This document shows positions 53,718 to 63,178 of a stretch of 64,000 nt of DNA, piece after piece (position 1 is the stretch's first letter; every line of letters starts with the position of its first letter). The stretch is from Aliikangiella maris (GTDB lineage Bacteria > Pseudomonadota > Gammaproteobacteria > Enterobacterales > Kangiellaceae). Under the pieces are notes generated by a model. The model was not told where the DNA came from. It saw only the letters and a list, made by a program, of their open reading frames with translations, and searched no databases. Made by a program: the position numbers and the translations under genes. The DNA lies in assembly GCF_040719265.1 (NCBI RefSeq), contig NZ_JBFDAH010000002.1:124001-188000 (forward strand), read 5' to 3'.

Positions 53718-55453
53718 AACAAGCGAGAAGACCTAACTCAATTCCCACAGGAACAGCACGCTATTATGTATTAATGGTGTTATTGTCCTGTGCGTTCATT
53801 GGTCTTTTCATTCGTGCCGCTTATTTACAGGTTGATAAAGCTGAAGATCTTATTGGTAAAGCAGATTCTCGTAGTGTACGAGATAAAGAAATCGTCACTC
53901 ATCGAGGGCTGATTTATGATCGTAATGGTGTAGAACTGGCGGTGAGTGTGCCGGTGAAATCTGTTTGGATTGATGTCACCGAAATCATGAAAAAGTCACC
54001 CACGCTGGCCGAAGAAGATTGGAATCGATTAGCGGTAATTGCCAAGAAGACCCCTAAAGAATTTAAGCAATGGATTGTTGAACGAAAAGGGCGCCAGTTT
54101 GCCTGGGTTGCACGTCATTTAGATCCCAAAATGGCGAGTATAGTAAAAACGCTTCAATTACCTGGTGTTTATTTAAGAGATGAGTTTCGACGCTATTATC
54201 CGTCAGCAGAAATTACTGCACATTTAATTGGTTTTACTGATGTAGATGATAAAGGTCGAGAAGGTTTAGAGCGTGCCTATGATGATTTACTTCGCGGTAA
54301 ATCAGGAAAAGAAAAAGTTCGCCTTGATTTGCAGCGCCGGGTAATTGAACAGCAGGAAGTCATTGCTCAAGCAGAAAAGGGTGAAAATTTATATTTAAGT
54401 ATTGATAGTCGAATTCAAACTATTGCTTATAAAGCATTAAAGACCGCAGTACTAAAACACCGTGCGCGCTCGGGTGCATTAGTGATGATAGATGTTGATT
54501 CCGGGGAAGTACTTGCTTTGCTTAGCCAGCCATCATACAACCCTAACAGGTTTGATTCGAGGCATTCAAAGTTAACACGCAATTCTGCCTTTGTGGATAG
54601 CTTCGAGCCAGGTTCAACGGCTAAACCTCTGACGGTTGTCAGTGCACTTGAATCTGGGGTTGTTAATGTGCATTCAAAAATAAATACCTCACCTGGTCGA
54701 ATTCGACTGAATGGTTATTGGGTAAAAGATGGCGGAAAAAATTATGGTGTACTTGATGTTGGTGGCGTGATTCAAAAATCAAGCAATGTAGGCGTGACCA
54801 AGTTAGCACGCATGATGAATGATGAAGAATTTTTAAGCACGTTTTATCAGGTTGGGTTTGGTGTAGATACTGCCAGTGGTTTTCCTGGTGAAAGTGCTGG
54901 ACGAATGAACTTTAGAAATAACTGGAGTGATATTGAAAAGGCAAATGTGTCGTTTGGTTATGGTTTTATGGTAACACCTGTTCAATTAGCACAAGCTTAT
55001 GCAGTGCTGGGGGCATATGGCGTAAAACGGCCTTTATCATTAATTAAACGTGATTTGATTCCGCAAGGAACACAGGTTATTTCAAAGCAAGTCAGCCGCC
55101 AGGTTGTCAACATGATGGAGACCGTTGTTGGTGAAGGTGGAACAGGTAAAAAGGCACAGGTTTATGGGTATCGAATTGCGGGCAAAACGGGAACTGCCAG
55201 AAAAGCAGAAGCTGGTTCTTATGGTGATCAATATGCCGTATTTTTTGCGGGTATAGCTCCGGTTTCTAACCCCAAAATTGCGATGGTTGTGTTTGTTAAT
55301 GAACCTAATAGCGAAGAGTATTATGCGGGTGATGTTGCTGCACCAGTATTCGCGAAAGTGGCAGAAGAGTCACTGCGATTACTGAATGTTAAACCCGATC
55401 AGGTAGAAACTGTTGCGGTTAACCAGATTGCCAAGAGGCAAAATAATGGCTGA
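53714..55453 (+). CDS. ftsI: Septal peptidoglycan transpeptidase FtsI (PBP3)
   Basis: 579 aa class B penicillin-binding protein. An N-terminal membrane helix (YYVLMVLLSCAFIGLFIRAAYL) is followed by a pedestal domain and the transpeptidase domain with active-site Ser301 in STAK, then SSN (KSSNVG) and KTGTA. Cross-links septal peptidoglycan with FtsW. Its 3' end overlaps murE by 8 nt. Confidence 0.98.
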   Translation: MKQARRPNSIPTGTARYYVLMVLLSCAFIGLFIRAAYLQVDKAEDLIGKADSRSVRDKEIVTHRGLIYDRNGVELAVSVPVKSVWIDVTEIMKKSPTLAEEDWNRLAVIAKKTPKEFKQWIVERKGRQFAWVARHLDPKMASIVKTLQLPGVYLRDEFRRYYPSAEITAHLIGFTDVDDKGREGLERAYDDLLRGKSGKEKVRLDLQRRVIEQQEVIAQAEKGENLYLSIDSRIQTIAYKALKTAVLKHRARSGALVMIDVDSGEVLALLSQPSYNPNRFDSRHSKLTRNSAFVDSFEPGSTAKPLTVVSALESGVVNVHSKINTSPGRIRLNGYWVKDGGKNYGVLDVGGVIQKSSNVGVTKLARMMNDEEFLSTFYQVGFGVDTASGFPGESAGRMNFRNNWSDIEKANVSFGYGFMVTPVQLAQAYAVLGAYGVKRPLSLIKRDLIPQGTQVISKQVSRQVVNMMETVVGEGGTGKKAQVYGYRIAGKTGTARKAEAGSYGDQYAVFFAGIAPVSNPKIAMVVFVNEPNSEEYYAGDVAAPVFAKVAEESLRLLNVKPDQVETVAVNQIAKRQNNG

Positions 55454-56957
55454 AATCACATTAAAGACAATTTTACATCAAGTGGTAGATGTTCGTGTTG
55501 TTAGCGAAATGCTTAATCAACCCGTTGGACCATTGGTGTTAGATAGTCGTCAAATCAAACCTGGAGACACTTTTGTTGCAATTGCCGGGTTTGAATTAGA
55601 TGGTAGAAACTTTATTCAAAATGCATTTGCTAATGAAGCCGCTTTAGTTGTTGCAGAAGCTAAAGATAATGAACTGTTGGGTGATGCTATTTTAAATGAT
55701 GAGCGAATTGTCTGGATAAAAGATCTACGTAAACAACTCAGTTTAATTGCCAGTAACTATTTCGATGAACCATCACGTTTTTTAAAAACTATTGGAGTAA
55801 CGGGAACAAATGGCAAAACTAGTTGCAGTTACTTAATTGCTAAAACTCTGCAAAACCTACACTTTGAGTGTTTTTTACTCGGAACGCTTGGCGTAGGGCA
55901 AAGTTATAATTTAATTGAAAGCAATAATACAACTGTTGATGCAATTACGATCCAAAAAGTTTTGGCTGATGCGGTTAATTCGGGCGCTCAGTTTGCATCG
56001 ATGGAAGTATCATCGCATGGGCTCGATCAAGATAGAGCGGCGGCTGTTATTTTTGATACTGCTGTATTTACCAATTTAACGCATGATCATCTTGATTATC
56101 ATCAGACAATGGAAAACTATGGTGCAGCAAAAAGAAAATTATTTTTAAGTGCTGAACTAAAAAATGCAGTGTTAAATATGGATGATAGATTTGGACGCAA
56201 ACTAGCCAAAGATGAAGCAATTTCTGCTATTAAATGGTTGGTGACTACTAAACTGCCGACCTCTGGTTCCAATTTAAATCGTTGGGTCTGGGCTGAAGAA
56301 GTTGCCTATTCAATTGATGGAATACGAGCAAAAGTTTATACCCCTTGGGGAAGTGGCGTGATGGAATCTCCACTAATTGGTCAGTTTAATTTATCTAATC
56401 TGTTATTGGTTATTGCTACCTTAGGCGGTGTATTAAAAGATTTAAATCCTATATTGCTAGCATTAAAAAATGTAAATTCTGCGCCAGGACGAATGGATAA
56501 GTTTGGTAATAATAATACGCCATTAGTTGTTGTTGACTATGCGCATACTCCAGATGCACTAGAGCAATCTTTGATTGCCTTGAGAGAGCACAGTGTCGGT
56601 TTAATTTGGTGTGTGTTTGGGTGTGGCGGGGATCGTGATAGTAGTAAAAGACCACTTATGGCAAGAGTAGCCGAGAAGCTGGCCAATCGGGTAATTGTCA
56701 CGGCAGATAATCCACGTACCGAATCGCAAGAGAAAATTAGTCAGCAAATTATTGACGGATTTCGTAAACCAGAAAAAGTTGTTTTTATTAATGATCGTCA
56801 GCAAGCTATAGAAACTGCCGTTGCTAAAGCAAAGCCCGGTGATGCAGTATTAATTGCAGGTAAAGGACACGAAGACTACCAAATTATTGGTAAAGAAAAA
56901 TTACATTTAAGTGATTTGGAAATTGTAAAACAAGCTATTGAGGCCTATCCAAGTTGA
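55446..56957 (+). CDS. murE: UDP-MurNAc-tripeptide synthetase MurE (meso-DAP adding)
   Basis: 503 aa from ATG 55446, with AGAGG about 10 nt upstream. The P-loop is GVTGTNGKTSCSYL; SMEVSSHGLDQDR and VFGCGGDRDSSKRPLM are family blocks. DNPRTE near the C-terminus is the signature for meso-diaminopimelate selection, indicating Gram-negative-type peptidoglycan. A longer reading from 55413 is rejected because it adds residues unlike the family. Confidence 0.97.
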   Translation: MAEITLKTILHQVVDVRVVSEMLNQPVGPLVLDSRQIKPGDTFVAIAGFELDGRNFIQNAFANEAALVVAEAKDNELLGDAILNDERIVWIKDLRKQLSLIASNYFDEPSRFLKTIGVTGTNGKTSCSYLIAKTLQNLHFECFLLGTLGVGQSYNLIESNNTTVDAITIQKVLADAVNSGAQFASMEVSSHGLDQDRAAAVIFDTAVFTNLTHDHLDYHQTMENYGAAKRKLFLSAELKNAVLNMDDRFGRKLAKDEAISAIKWLVTTKLPTSGSNLNRWVWAEEVAYSIDGIRAKVYTPWGSGVMESPLIGQFNLSNLLLVIATLGGVLKDLNPILLALKNVNSAPGRMDKFGNNNTPLVVVDYAHTPDALEQSLIALREHSVGLIWCVFGCGGDRDSSKRPLMARVAEKLANRVIVTADNPRTESQEKISQQIIDGFRKPEKVVFINDRQQAIETAVAKAKPGDAVLIAGKGHEDYQIIGKEKLHLSDLEIVKQAIEAYPS

Positions 56958-58336
56958 TTAAAGCAAACTTATCAAACATTGCTGCTTTTCTAAATGCTGA
57001 ACTTATCGGTAGCGATTTGGCTGTCGATAAAGTGTTTACTGATAGTCGCCAAAATTGTCCTGGAGGAGTTTTTGTGGCCTTAAAGGGGCCGAATTTTGAT
57101 GCGCATCAATTTATTGAGCAAGCAATTGAACAAGGTGCGGTTGCGGTTATTGTTGAACATCCAGTGACAGAACCGGTGTCGCAAATTGTTGTGAAAGATT
57201 GTAAACAGGCATTAGGCGATTTAGCGCGTTTTAATCGGAATAACTTAAAAGCTCGATTTGCTGCGATTACAGGAAGTAGTGGTAAAACGACAGTGAAGGA
57301 AATGCTAGCGGCTATTTTACAAAATATTGGCGCAACTTATGCGACTAGAGGCAACCTGAATAATGACATTGGCGCGCCAATTACTTTATTGGAAATGAAT
57401 CAACAACATCAATTTGGTGTAATTGAACTGGGAGCAAATCGGGCAGGAGAAATTGCCTATACAGCCTCGATTACTAAACCAGATGTTGCGGTTATCAATA
57501 ATATTTCTCCGGCACATATAGAAGGATTTGGTGATCTCAATGGTGTTGCTCGGGCTAAAAGTGAAATCTATTCGGCACTAGGTTCAAGTGGTATTGCCAT
57601 TGTTAATCAGGACGATCACTTTGCCAGTTTTTTGAAAAAAAACATAGACTGTAATTTACTGACCTTTGGCATACACCAAAACGCGGATGTGATGGCAGAA
57701 AATATCAGACTAAACTATGAGCTATGTCCGCAATTTGAATTAGTATTTGAAGGAAATCGTCAAACAGTACGCTTACCGCTGATTGGTGAACATAATGTTT
57801 ACAATGCTCTGGCGGCAGCCGCTTGTGCGATTGGTTTGGGTATTCAATTACAAGATATTGCGACAGGATTGGCACAGACTCAAATGGTTCAAGGGCGGTT
57901 AAATGTTTTTCATAGCGATAATGAAGTGACCGTTATTGATGACAGCTACAATGCAAATCTTGAATCAATGAAAGCGGCAATTCGATTATTGGCAAATTAT
58001 CCAGGACATAAAATTCTGGTGATAGGTGATATGGCGGAGCTAGGTGATTTGAAAGAGCAATGTCATGAAGAAATCGGGCTTGCTGCCAATGAGGCAAATA
58101 TTAGTCAACTGTACTCAATAGGTGAATTAACTATGTTAACTCACAATGTGTTTAAAGGAGATAAATATCACTTTAATCATCAACAGGATCTCATACAACA
58201 ATTAAAACAAGAGGCGAATCCCGGTGTGACTATTTTGGTGAAAGGTTCACGAAGTATGCAAATGGAAAAAGTTGTTTTAGCACTAAAGGAACAATTTGAG
58301 CTGCAAAGCTTCGCTTCCAATAAAGAGGGGCAATAA
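56954..58336 (+). CDS. murF: UDP-MurNAc-pentapeptide synthetase MurF
   Basis: 460 aa from a TTG start overlapping the murE stop. The N-terminus LIKANLSNIAAFLNAELIGSD aligns with other MurF proteins, and no ATG lies nearby, so TTG is well supported. ATP-binding loop ITGSSGKTTVKEML; other blocks are GNLNNDIGAPITLL, LIGEHNVYNALAAAA and VIDDSYNANLESMKAA. Adds D-Ala-D-Ala to the UDP-tripeptide. Confidence 0.97.
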   Translation: MIKANLSNIAAFLNAELIGSDLAVDKVFTDSRQNCPGGVFVALKGPNFDAHQFIEQAIEQGAVAVIVEHPVTEPVSQIVVKDCKQALGDLARFNRNNLKARFAAITGSSGKTTVKEMLAAILQNIGATYATRGNLNNDIGAPITLLEMNQQHQFGVIELGANRAGEIAYTASITKPDVAVINNISPAHIEGFGDLNGVARAKSEIYSALGSSGIAIVNQDDHFASFLKKNIDCNLLTFGIHQNADVMAENIRLNYELCPQFELVFEGNRQTVRLPLIGEHNVYNALAAAACAIGLGIQLQDIATGLAQTQMVQGRLNVFHSDNEVTVIDDSYNANLESMKAAIRLLANYPGHKILVIGDMAELGDLKEQCHEEIGLAANEANISQLYSIGELTMLTHNVFKGDKYHFNHQQDLIQQLKQEANPGVTILVKGSRSMQMEKVVLALKEQFELQSFASNKEGQ

Positions 58337-58338
58337 CA

Positions 58339-59421
58339 ATGTTACTTTGGTTGGCTGAATATTTAGAACAATTTCACTCCGGATTTAACCTTTTTGGTTA
58401 TTTAACAATCCGCAGTATTTTGGGGGCATTAACTTCTTTATTGATTTGTTTACTACTTGGGCCTCTGATGATTCGAAAATTAGCGGTTAAACAGATTGGT
58501 CAAACTGTCAGAGATGATGGACCACAATCTCATTTAAGTAAGGCGGGCACACCGACGATGGGTGGTGCCCTGATATTGATTGGCATAACCATTTCAACTT
58601 TATTATGGTCGAATCTGGATAACCGCTATGTTTGGGTTGTGTTACTGACCACCTTGGGTTTTGGACTCGTTGGATGGGTTGATGATTATCGAAAACTGGT
58701 ATTTAAAGATCCCAAAGGGTTAGCATCTCGTTGGAAATATTTTTGGCAATCTGTTGTAGGGTTAACCGCGGCTATTTATTTGTATTTGACAGTACAGGTT
58801 GATGCAGAAACTATTTTAATTATTCCATTTTTTAAAAATGTCGCGATTAACTTGGGCCTCTTTTACATTTTGTTGACTTACTTTGTCATCGTGGGAACCA
58901 GTAATGCGGTGAATTTGACTGACGGATTGGATGGATTAGCGATATTACCAACGGTATTAGTTGCTGGAGCATTGGGCATCATCGCTTATCTTGCAGGTAA
59001 CATTAATTTTTCAAATTATTTGGCAATTCCTTATATTCCGAGTTCTGGTGAGCTGGTTATTTTTTGTGGGGCAATCTGTGGCGCCGGTTTAGGATTTTTA
59101 TGGTTTAACACTTATCCTGCACAAGTCTTTATGGGGGATGTTGGTGCTCTTGGTTTAGGTGCTGCATTGGGTACCGTCGCTGTAATTGTTCGTCAGGAAT
59201 TGGTTTTGTTCATTATGGGCGGTATTTTTGTTATGGAAACTATTTCGGTGATTTTACAGGTTGCTTCATTTAAATTGACTGGACGTCGAATTTTCAATAT
59301 GGCTCCCTTGCATCATCATTATGAACTCAAAGGATGGCCAGAGCCACGTGTGATTGTGCGATTTTGGATTATTTCTGTGGTGCTGGTTTTAGTAGGATTG
59401 GCAACACTTAAAATTCGTTAG
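58339..59421 (+). CDS. mraY: Phospho-MurNAc-pentapeptide translocase MraY
   Basis: 360 aa, the same length as the E. coli enzyme, with ten membrane helices. Conserved residues include DDGPQSHLSKAGTPTMGG, the catalytic GWVDDYRK, NLTDGLDGLA and the MAPLHHHYELKGWPE loop. Forms lipid I from undecaprenyl phosphate and UDP-MurNAc-pentapeptide. Starts 2 nt after murF. Confidence 0.98.
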   Translation: MLLWLAEYLEQFHSGFNLFGYLTIRSILGALTSLLICLLLGPLMIRKLAVKQIGQTVRDDGPQSHLSKAGTPTMGGALILIGITISTLLWSNLDNRYVWVVLLTTLGFGLVGWVDDYRKLVFKDPKGLASRWKYFWQSVVGLTAAIYLYLTVQVDAETILIIPFFKNVAINLGLFYILLTYFVIVGTSNAVNLTDGLDGLAILPTVLVAGALGIIAYLAGNINFSNYLAIPYIPSSGELVIFCGAICGAGLGFLWFNTYPAQVFMGDVGALGLGAALGTVAVIVRQELVLFIMGGIFVMETISVILQVASFKLTGRRIFNMAPLHHHYELKGWPEPRVIVRFWIISVVLVLVGLATLKIR

Positions 59422-59467
59422 AACGATTAAGATAAACAATTATTAGAACTGAATTAGAAAGATTGAA

Positions 59468-60913
59468 ATGATAAATAATGCGTATCAAAATTTAACCTGT
59501 GTATTTGGATTAGGCCAATCCGGGTTATCGGCTGCGCGTTATTTTCAGCGAATTGGCGAAGCTTTTTTCGTTGTTGATACTCGAGAAAGCCCCGCAGGTG
59601 CTAATTTAGTTAACACAATGAACCTATGTCAGGGAGTTATTTTAGGTGAAATTGCTGAACACTTATTAATGCAAGCCAAGCAAATTATTTTAAGTCCAGG
59701 CATTTCACCGAAGATACCTCTCATCGTTTCTGCTAAAAATGCTGGAGTTGAAGTCTTTGGTGATGTCGATATTTTTATGCGGCAGACTAAAGGCAAAGTT
59801 ATTGCAATTACCGGCTCAAATGGCAAAAGCACAGTCACTGATTTAACATGCCGATTACTGCAAGCTGGTGGTTATCGTGCCGAGATAGGCGGAAATTTTG
59901 GTATTCCCGTATTGGATTATTTGCCAGAAGATAAAGCAGATATTTATGTTTTAGAACTATCAAGTTTTCAACTGGATACTACTCGTTATATTGCACCTGA
60001 TGTTGCAGTAGTACTTAATGTAACGGAAGACCATATGGATCGATATAGCCAATTCGACGAATATCAACAATCCAAATTACGTGTATTACCAAACGCCAAG
60101 TATCGATTAGTTAATTTAGACGACAAAAATACCTGGCCGATAGATGTGAATATTGATAGTTCATTCAGTCTATATAATAAAGATGCAAAATATTATTTAG
60201 AAAAAGATGAGTTTCCAAAAAATGAATCAATAGCATATCAATCTGAAAGCCATGTAGTGAATCAGTTCTCGAATCTTAAATTGTGTCGCCAGGGACAGCA
60301 GTTAATTCATAGTGATGCGCTAGCAATTACGGGTAAACACAACTGGATGAATATTCTGGCATCTATTGCTTTAATTGATGGCTTGGGAATAGAAATTTCA
60401 GAGCCGATGTTAGCTGCGTTAAAACATTATCGTGGATTGGCTCATCGCTTTCAATGGGCAGCAAACGAATCACAAATTGACTGGATTAATGACTCGAAAG
60501 CTACCAATGTTGGTGCGACTCTGGCTGCAATTAATGCGGTTGAACAACAACTATATTCATCCGTTATTTTAATTGCTGGTGGGGATGCGAAAGGTGCTGA
60601 TCTAAGTGAGCTGAAATCTGTCATCGAAGAAAAAATATCCGTCGTAATAGTATTGGGTAAAGATGCAGCGTTATTTGTTTCCTTGATTAAAAAGATACCG
60701 GTTATTCAAGTTGCCGACATGTTCGAAGCGGTCGCTCAGGCTAGAACATTGGTTGCACAAAAAAATAGCGAAATGAAGATAAACTTGAATCAAAGCACTG
60801 AAATGAAAAAAGCTTTGGTGCTATTATCTCCCGCTTGTGCCAGCTTGGACATGTTTAATAATTTTGAACATCGTGGTGAAATATTTTGCCAGGCGATTCG
60901 GGAGAGTGTGTGA
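59468..60913 (+). CDS. murD: UDP-MurNAc-L-Ala:D-Glu ligase MurD
   Basis: 481 aa, longer than the 438 aa of E. coli MurD. The Rossmann-like N-domain (CVFGLGQSGLSAARYF) is followed by P-loop ITGSNGKSTVTDL, ELSSFQLDTT, HRFQWAANESQIDWINDSKATN and GGDAKGADLS. The extra length lies mainly in the middle domain (around KDAKYYLEKDEFPKNESI) and near the C-terminus. The 46-nt gap to mraY is the largest in this part of the operon. The stop overlaps the ftsW start by one base. Confidence 0.97.
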   Translation: MINNAYQNLTCVFGLGQSGLSAARYFQRIGEAFFVVDTRESPAGANLVNTMNLCQGVILGEIAEHLLMQAKQIILSPGISPKIPLIVSAKNAGVEVFGDVDIFMRQTKGKVIAITGSNGKSTVTDLTCRLLQAGGYRAEIGGNFGIPVLDYLPEDKADIYVLELSSFQLDTTRYIAPDVAVVLNVTEDHMDRYSQFDEYQQSKLRVLPNAKYRLVNLDDKNTWPIDVNIDSSFSLYNKDAKYYLEKDEFPKNESIAYQSESHVVNQFSNLKLCRQGQQLIHSDALAITGKHNWMNILASIALIDGLGIEISEPMLAALKHYRGLAHRFQWAANESQIDWINDSKATNVGATLAAINAVEQQLYSSVILIAGGDAKGADLSELKSVIEEKISVVIVLGKDAALFVSLIKKIPVIQVADMFEAVAQARTLVAQKNSEMKINLNQSTEMKKALVLLSPACASLDMFNNFEHRGEIFCQAIRESV

Positions 60914-62085
60914 TGCATAAGGATATGATCTGGTATGACAAAACGCTCTTGATTACTGTATTGCTCTTGGTTGCAATAGGCATGATAAGTGTAACTTCAA
61001 GTTCCTTATATTATGCTGAAAACACAATGAATGGCAATGCTAACTATTTCGTTATTCGGCATTTGATCTATTTAGCGATATCTTTTTTGGGTGTTTGTAT
61101 TGTGCTGACGCAACCTATCGAAAGATGGCAAAAATATGGACCCTACTTATTAATTTTAGGGTTAATTTTACTAGTGGCCGTTTTATTTATAGGAAAGACT
61201 GTAAATGGTAGTCAACGCTGGTTAGCTATTGGTCCGTTAACTTTTCAAGTTTCAGAAGCAATGAAGTTGATAGCAGTCGTTTATTTAGCGGGTTACCTCG
61301 TACGTCGTACAGATGAAATACAAACACAAATTAGAGGTTTTTTAAAACCTTTATTAGTACTTGCGTTAATAACCGGACTTTTGTTGTTGGAACCAGATTT
61401 TGGTGCGTCGGTTGTGATTTTAGCAACATCATTAGCCATGCTTTTTTTAGGTGGTGCAAAGTTGTGGCAATTTATTGGGCTATCAGGTGCGGTTGCCTCT
61501 ATTCTGGGGTTAATTGCTATTAGTCAACCTTATCGACTTGAACGCCTGATGACTTTTTTAAATCCGTGGGCCGATCCATTTGGTAGTGGATACCAGTTGA
61601 CTCAGTCATTGATTGCATTCGGACGTGGCAGTATTTGGGGACAAGGATTAGGTAATAGCTTGCAAAAGTTATCTTATTTACCTGAGGCGCATACCGATTT
61701 TATTTTTGCGGTTCTGGCCGAGGAAATGGGATTAGTTGGGGTGGTCTTGGTACTGTCATTGTTTTTTATTTTCTTTTATCGAAGTATGAAAATAGGACGA
61801 GAAGCCATTTCACTTGAACAACCTTATGCGGGTTACTTGGCATATGGGATAGGCTTTTGGTTAACTTTTCAGGCATTGATTAATATGGGGGTTACTAGTG
61901 GAGCATTGCCCACAAAAGGATTAACTTTGCCATTTATCAGTTATGGCGGAAACAGTTTAATTTTTTGTGGTGCAGCGGTTGCAATATTGCTCCGAATTGA
62001 TTTTGAAAATCGATTATTAAAATCAGGGATGGTTGCCAAACCTCGAGTCAAAGTACAAGCGGAGGATAGTTATGCCACAGCATAA
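60913..62085 (+). CDS. ftsW: Septal peptidoglycan glycosyltransferase FtsW
   Basis: 390 aa SEDS-family polymerase with about ten membrane helices. Family motifs are NGSQRWLAIGPLTFQVSE, LLEPDFGASVVI, GSGYQLTQSLIAFGRG, LPEAHTDFIFAVLAEE and LPFISYGGNSLI. ATG at 60913 has GGAGAG 6 nt upstream; a longer TTG-initiated form is rejected. Works with FtsI. Confidence 0.97.
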   Translation: MHKDMIWYDKTLLITVLLLVAIGMISVTSSSLYYAENTMNGNANYFVIRHLIYLAISFLGVCIVLTQPIERWQKYGPYLLILGLILLVAVLFIGKTVNGSQRWLAIGPLTFQVSEAMKLIAVVYLAGYLVRRTDEIQTQIRGFLKPLLVLALITGLLLLEPDFGASVVILATSLAMLFLGGAKLWQFIGLSGAVASILGLIAISQPYRLERLMTFLNPWADPFGSGYQLTQSLIAFGRGSIWGQGLGNSLQKLSYLPEAHTDFIFAVLAEEMGLVGVVLVLSLFFIFFYRSMKIGREAISLEQPYAGYLAYGIGFWLTFQALINMGVTSGALPTKGLTLPFISYGGNSLIFCGAAVAILLRIDFENRLLKSGMVAKPRVKVQAEDSYATA

Positions 62086-63178
62086 AAATCTTGCGCTGAT
62101 TATGGCTGGCGGAACTGGAGGACATATTTTCCCTGGATTGGCCGTTGCAAGTGAATTGACTGCACGGGGCTGGCAAGTTGAATGGCTGGGTTCAGTTGGT
62201 GGGATGGAAGAAAAAATTATTAACCAGCAAGAGATACCTTTACATTTAATACAGGTTAAAGGGTTACGTGGAAAAGGTTTGATGGGATGGTTTAAAGCAC
62301 CATTTAGTTTGACCAAGGCAATTTATCAGGCCGTCCAAGTGATTAAAAAGCAAAAGCCAAATATTATTATTGGTTTTGGTGGTTTTGCTGCGGGGCCTGG
62401 TGGAATTGCTGCATTTTTGGCCAGAGTACCATTAGTTATTCACGAACAAAATGCAATTGCCGGAATGACAAATCGAATTTTAGCGAAGTTTTCGCAACGT
62501 GTGTTTCAGGGATTTCCTGATGCATTTTTAGCAAAACATAAGGTTATAACCGTTGGCAATCCAGTGCGCAAAGAAATAAAAGCGATTCGAACAAATGGTG
62601 AGCTGACGCCAATACAAGATAAGCGATTAAAAATTTTAATCGTTGGCGGAAGTCGTGGGGCGTTAGCGCTTAATCGATGTGTACCAAAAATATTGGCCGA
62701 ACTTATCAATCAAAAAGTAGTGATTGTTAAACATCAAGTTGGTGCAGAACGAGTGAATGAAACTTTACAGTTTTATCAACAAGCCAATATTCATGAGCCA
62801 GGTTACTTTGAATTATTTGAATTTATTGATGATATGGCAGCTGCTTTGTATTGGGCTGATTTAGTAATTTGCAGAGCAGGTGCTTCTACCGTTGCTGAAG
62901 TTGCAGTTGCTGGAAAATGTGCGATATTCATTCCGTTTCCTTATGCGGTTGATGATCATCAAACGGCAAATGCCAATTGGTTGGTGAATCATCAGGCGGC
63001 AATGTGCATTAGTGAAAGTGAATTGATGAATGATGAAAGTGTATATCGAATTACACAGTTAATTGAAAATCCCGAGAAAATACAACAAATGGCCAGTAAA
63101 GCTAAACAAATTGCTTATACCAGTGCAGCGGAGCAAATGGCTGATTATTGTGACAAATTAAAGGTTAAAGCAGCATGA
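62072..63178 (+). CDS. murG: UDP-GlcNAc:lipid I GlcNAc transferase MurG
   Basis: 368 aa from ATG 62072, with GGAGG 6 nt upstream, overlapping the ftsW end. GT-B fold: the N-terminal MAGGTGGHIFPGLAVA loop binds the lipid acceptor. The C-terminal donor site has GGSRGALALN and CRAGASTVAEVAVAGKCAIFIPFPYAVDDHQTANA. Makes lipid II on the inner membrane surface. Confidence 0.98.
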   Translation: MPQHKNLALIMAGGTGGHIFPGLAVASELTARGWQVEWLGSVGGMEEKIINQQEIPLHLIQVKGLRGKGLMGWFKAPFSLTKAIYQAVQVIKKQKPNIIIGFGGFAAGPGGIAAFLARVPLVIHEQNAIAGMTNRILAKFSQRVFQGFPDAFLAKHKVITVGNPVRKEIKAIRTNGELTPIQDKRLKILIVGGSRGALALNRCVPKILAELINQKVVIVKHQVGAERVNETLQFYQQANIHEPGYFELFEFIDDMAAALYWADLVICRAGASTVAEVAVAGKCAIFIPFPYAVDDHQTANANWLVNHQAAMCISESELMNDESVYRITQLIENPEKIQQMASKAKQIAYTSAAEQMADYCDKLKVKAA

